DNA of 53,073 bases from Oligoflexia bacterium. GTDB lineage: Bacteria > Bdellovibrionota > Bacteriovoracia > Bacteriovoracales > Bacteriovoracaceae. How positions within the stretch are numbered: the stretch's first letter is position 1; the number at the start of each line of letters is the position of its first letter. Position numbers and translations under genes: made by a program. The notes under the pieces are model-generated. The model had not been told where the DNA came from. It saw only the letters and a list, made by a program, of their open reading frames with translations, and made no database searches. The DNA lies in contig JADGAM010000007.1 in the NCBI GenBank assembly GCA_015232015.1, positions 562-53,634 on the forward strand, in the 5' to 3' direction. Positions 52,250 through 53,073 of this stretch are shown piece by piece.

Positions 52250-53073
52250 GGGCCTGTTCTTGAACTAGAAATAGAAACTACAGGTTGTTTTTCATCAAAT
52301 CTACTATTACTTCCAATACCAATACCAATACCAATACCAATACCAATACCTTTCGGATACCAACAAAATGGTCTACTACCATCATCGTTTTCATCAACAC
52401 AAAAATTTTGTAGTTCATATGATTTTTTATTACAAAATGCGGCCGCCAAAAAAGTATCACGCCTACAGTGAATGTTTTTAAGTGTAATAATTGAATAATC
52501 TCTAATTACTTCATTTTTATTTAAGCTAGATATTAATCTTGCGGCAGGTGTAGTAAGAACTGGAATATTTTCTCGTTTAAGTTTTAAAATATTTTCAAAA
52601 TAATCATTAGATAGCTTTAAAATAGCTTTTGATAATCTTTTGCAGATATAGTTTTCTTTAATTGATTCTAAATCATTTATTGCAAAGTTATTATCACATT
52701 TATTTTGAATGTATTCATATTCATGAGCTTCTAGGTTACTTTGCTTATTAAATTTTAGCATTTCTTCTATTCTTATATCTTTGATTTCATCAGAAAAAAG
52801 TATTTTAGCACATTTTGAAATTCCCCAATAATCTGCTTGTCCTTCTGCAAATGTACCAAGATTAGGGGGAACAAATAGAGAACCTCTTTTAGCATTTTCA
52901 AGATGTCTTTTTATTTGCTCTGGAGTATGTCTTAAAATTTCTCCTCCTAAATGATGACCAAATTCATGGCAAGCAATAATGAGCGCGATATCATTATCTA
53001 CATCAATTTTTCTTGTTGCCATTCTTTCATTTGCATTTCGAATTCTACTCTCAAAATCAGCAAATTCCAAACA
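52246..53073 (-). CDS. zinc metalloprotease-like protein (HExxH), partial at 5' end
   Basis: The reading frame runs off the right edge; TTG at 53070 is an internal leucine codon in an open frame rather than a convincing start. IACHEFGHHLGG is a zinc-binding HExxH motif, and FAEGQADYWGISKCAK about 40 residues later probably gives the third ligand. The C-terminal half is helical, with cysteines near FCNKK and FCVDE that may form disulfides. A Gly-Ile repeat made by six CCAATA units precedes the tail RFDEKQPVVSISSS. It overlaps the clostripain gene by 4 bp at the 3' ends. I cannot assign a peptidase family. Confidence 0.7.
   Translation of the reverse strand, partial: CLEFADFESRIRNANERMATRKIDVDNDIALIIACHEFGHHLGGEILRHTPEQIKRHLENAKRGSLFVPPNLGTFAEGQADYWGISKCAKILFSDEIKDIRIEEMLKFNKQSNLEAHEYEYIQNKCDNNFAINDLESIKENYICKRLSKAILKLSNDYFENILKLKRENIPVLTTPAARLISSLNKNEVIRDYSIITLKNIHCRRDTFLAAAFCNKKSYELQNFCVDENDDGSRPFCWYPKGIGIGIGIGIGIGSNSRFDEKQPVVSISSSRTGP
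52313..52348 (-). repeat. hexanucleotide microsatellite (CCAATA)6 coding Gly-Ile
   Basis: Six perfect copies encode alternating Gly and Ile near the C-terminus of the metalloprotease. It is the longest perfect microsatellite in the window. Confidence 0.97.

Noticed and set aside
1-53073. CRISPR arrays, tRNA or rRNA genes, intact transposons
   Set aside because: The repeats seen are short direct tandem units without spacers; no TFC-arm-like or rRNA sequence and no transposase motif was recognised on either strand.

Overview
The window looks like a chromosomal segment of a very AT-rich (roughly 30% GC by eye), Gram-negative bacterium. Signal peptides and lipoboxes are common, there is an outer-membrane-type exported protein and a TRAP-type TatT/DctP pair, and a CheA-like sensor system and a giant single-chain biotin-dependent carboxylase are present. 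This mix would fit the Bdellovibrionota/Bacteriovorax-type deltaproteobacterial lineages, but that is an inference from gene content; there is no rRNA here to prove it. I found no rRNA, tRNA, CRISPR array, intact insertion sequence or prophage. Start codons TTG and GTG are used as well as ATG, and most genes have recognisable Shine-Dalgarno (SD) sequences.

Layout. 0-4 kb: end of an unknown gene, then TatT lipoprotein, DctP binding protein and an exported protein of unknown function, all on +. 4-9 kb: a DUF234-type ATPase preceded by two copies of a 37-bp hairpin, an exported barrel-like protein, thiol peroxidase, a secreted transglutaminase-like protein and a scramblase-family protein. 9-16 kb: an envelope glycan cluster (YfhO-like membrane protein, a second GT-C-like membrane protein, GT2 glycosyltransferase, nucleotide-sugar epimerase, nucleotide-sugar dehydrogenase). 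16.5-23.7 kb: a sensory cluster of two secreted single-Cache paralogues, a membrane sensor that joins a receptor-like front end to a CheA-type HPt and kinase core, a CheY-like regulator and a large unknown protein. 23.7-29.4 kb: a 1911-residue fused acyl-CoA carboxylase. 29.6-32.2 kb: amino-acid permease and a metallo-beta-lactamase-fold lipoprotein. 32.2-35.3 kb: a decay zone with an antitoxin-like remnant, a methyltransferase, a truncated AAA-ATPase-like gene and a second fragment of the same family. 35.3-43.3 kb: exported proteins of unknown function (two with a possible permuted papain-like fold, one also with ankyrin repeats), OsmC and DNA polymerase IV. 43.3-48.5 kb: a sulfur-handling operon (ArsR-type regulator, four-domain CoA-disulfide-reductase/rhodanese/TusA/DsrE protein, histidine phosphatase), a KAS III enzyme and a STAS-like protein. 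48.8-50.7 kb: two-subunit CoA-transferase, followed by an Hsp70 remnant. 51.1 kb to the end: clostripain-type protease and a convergent HExxH metalloprotease that runs off the window.

Two window-wide patterns stand out. First, short perfect or near-perfect tandem duplications are everywhere. In the interior of genes the repeat unit is always a multiple of 3 (6, 12 or 15 bp), while units in intergenic DNA or at gene ends have any length (8, 10, 11, 13, 14, 15, 16, 17 bp). This is what frequent replication slippage filtered by selection would leave. Second, the tetranucleotide GGCC is far more frequent than base composition predicts (about 40 counted by hand in the first 10 kb, against roughly 5 expected), while GCGC and CCGG are not. 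The other main points of interest are the receptor-CheA fusion with its Cache partners, the paired palindromes 100 bp apart between divergent genes at 42 kb, and the hairpins that cover ribosome binding sites at 4.0 and 31.0 kb.
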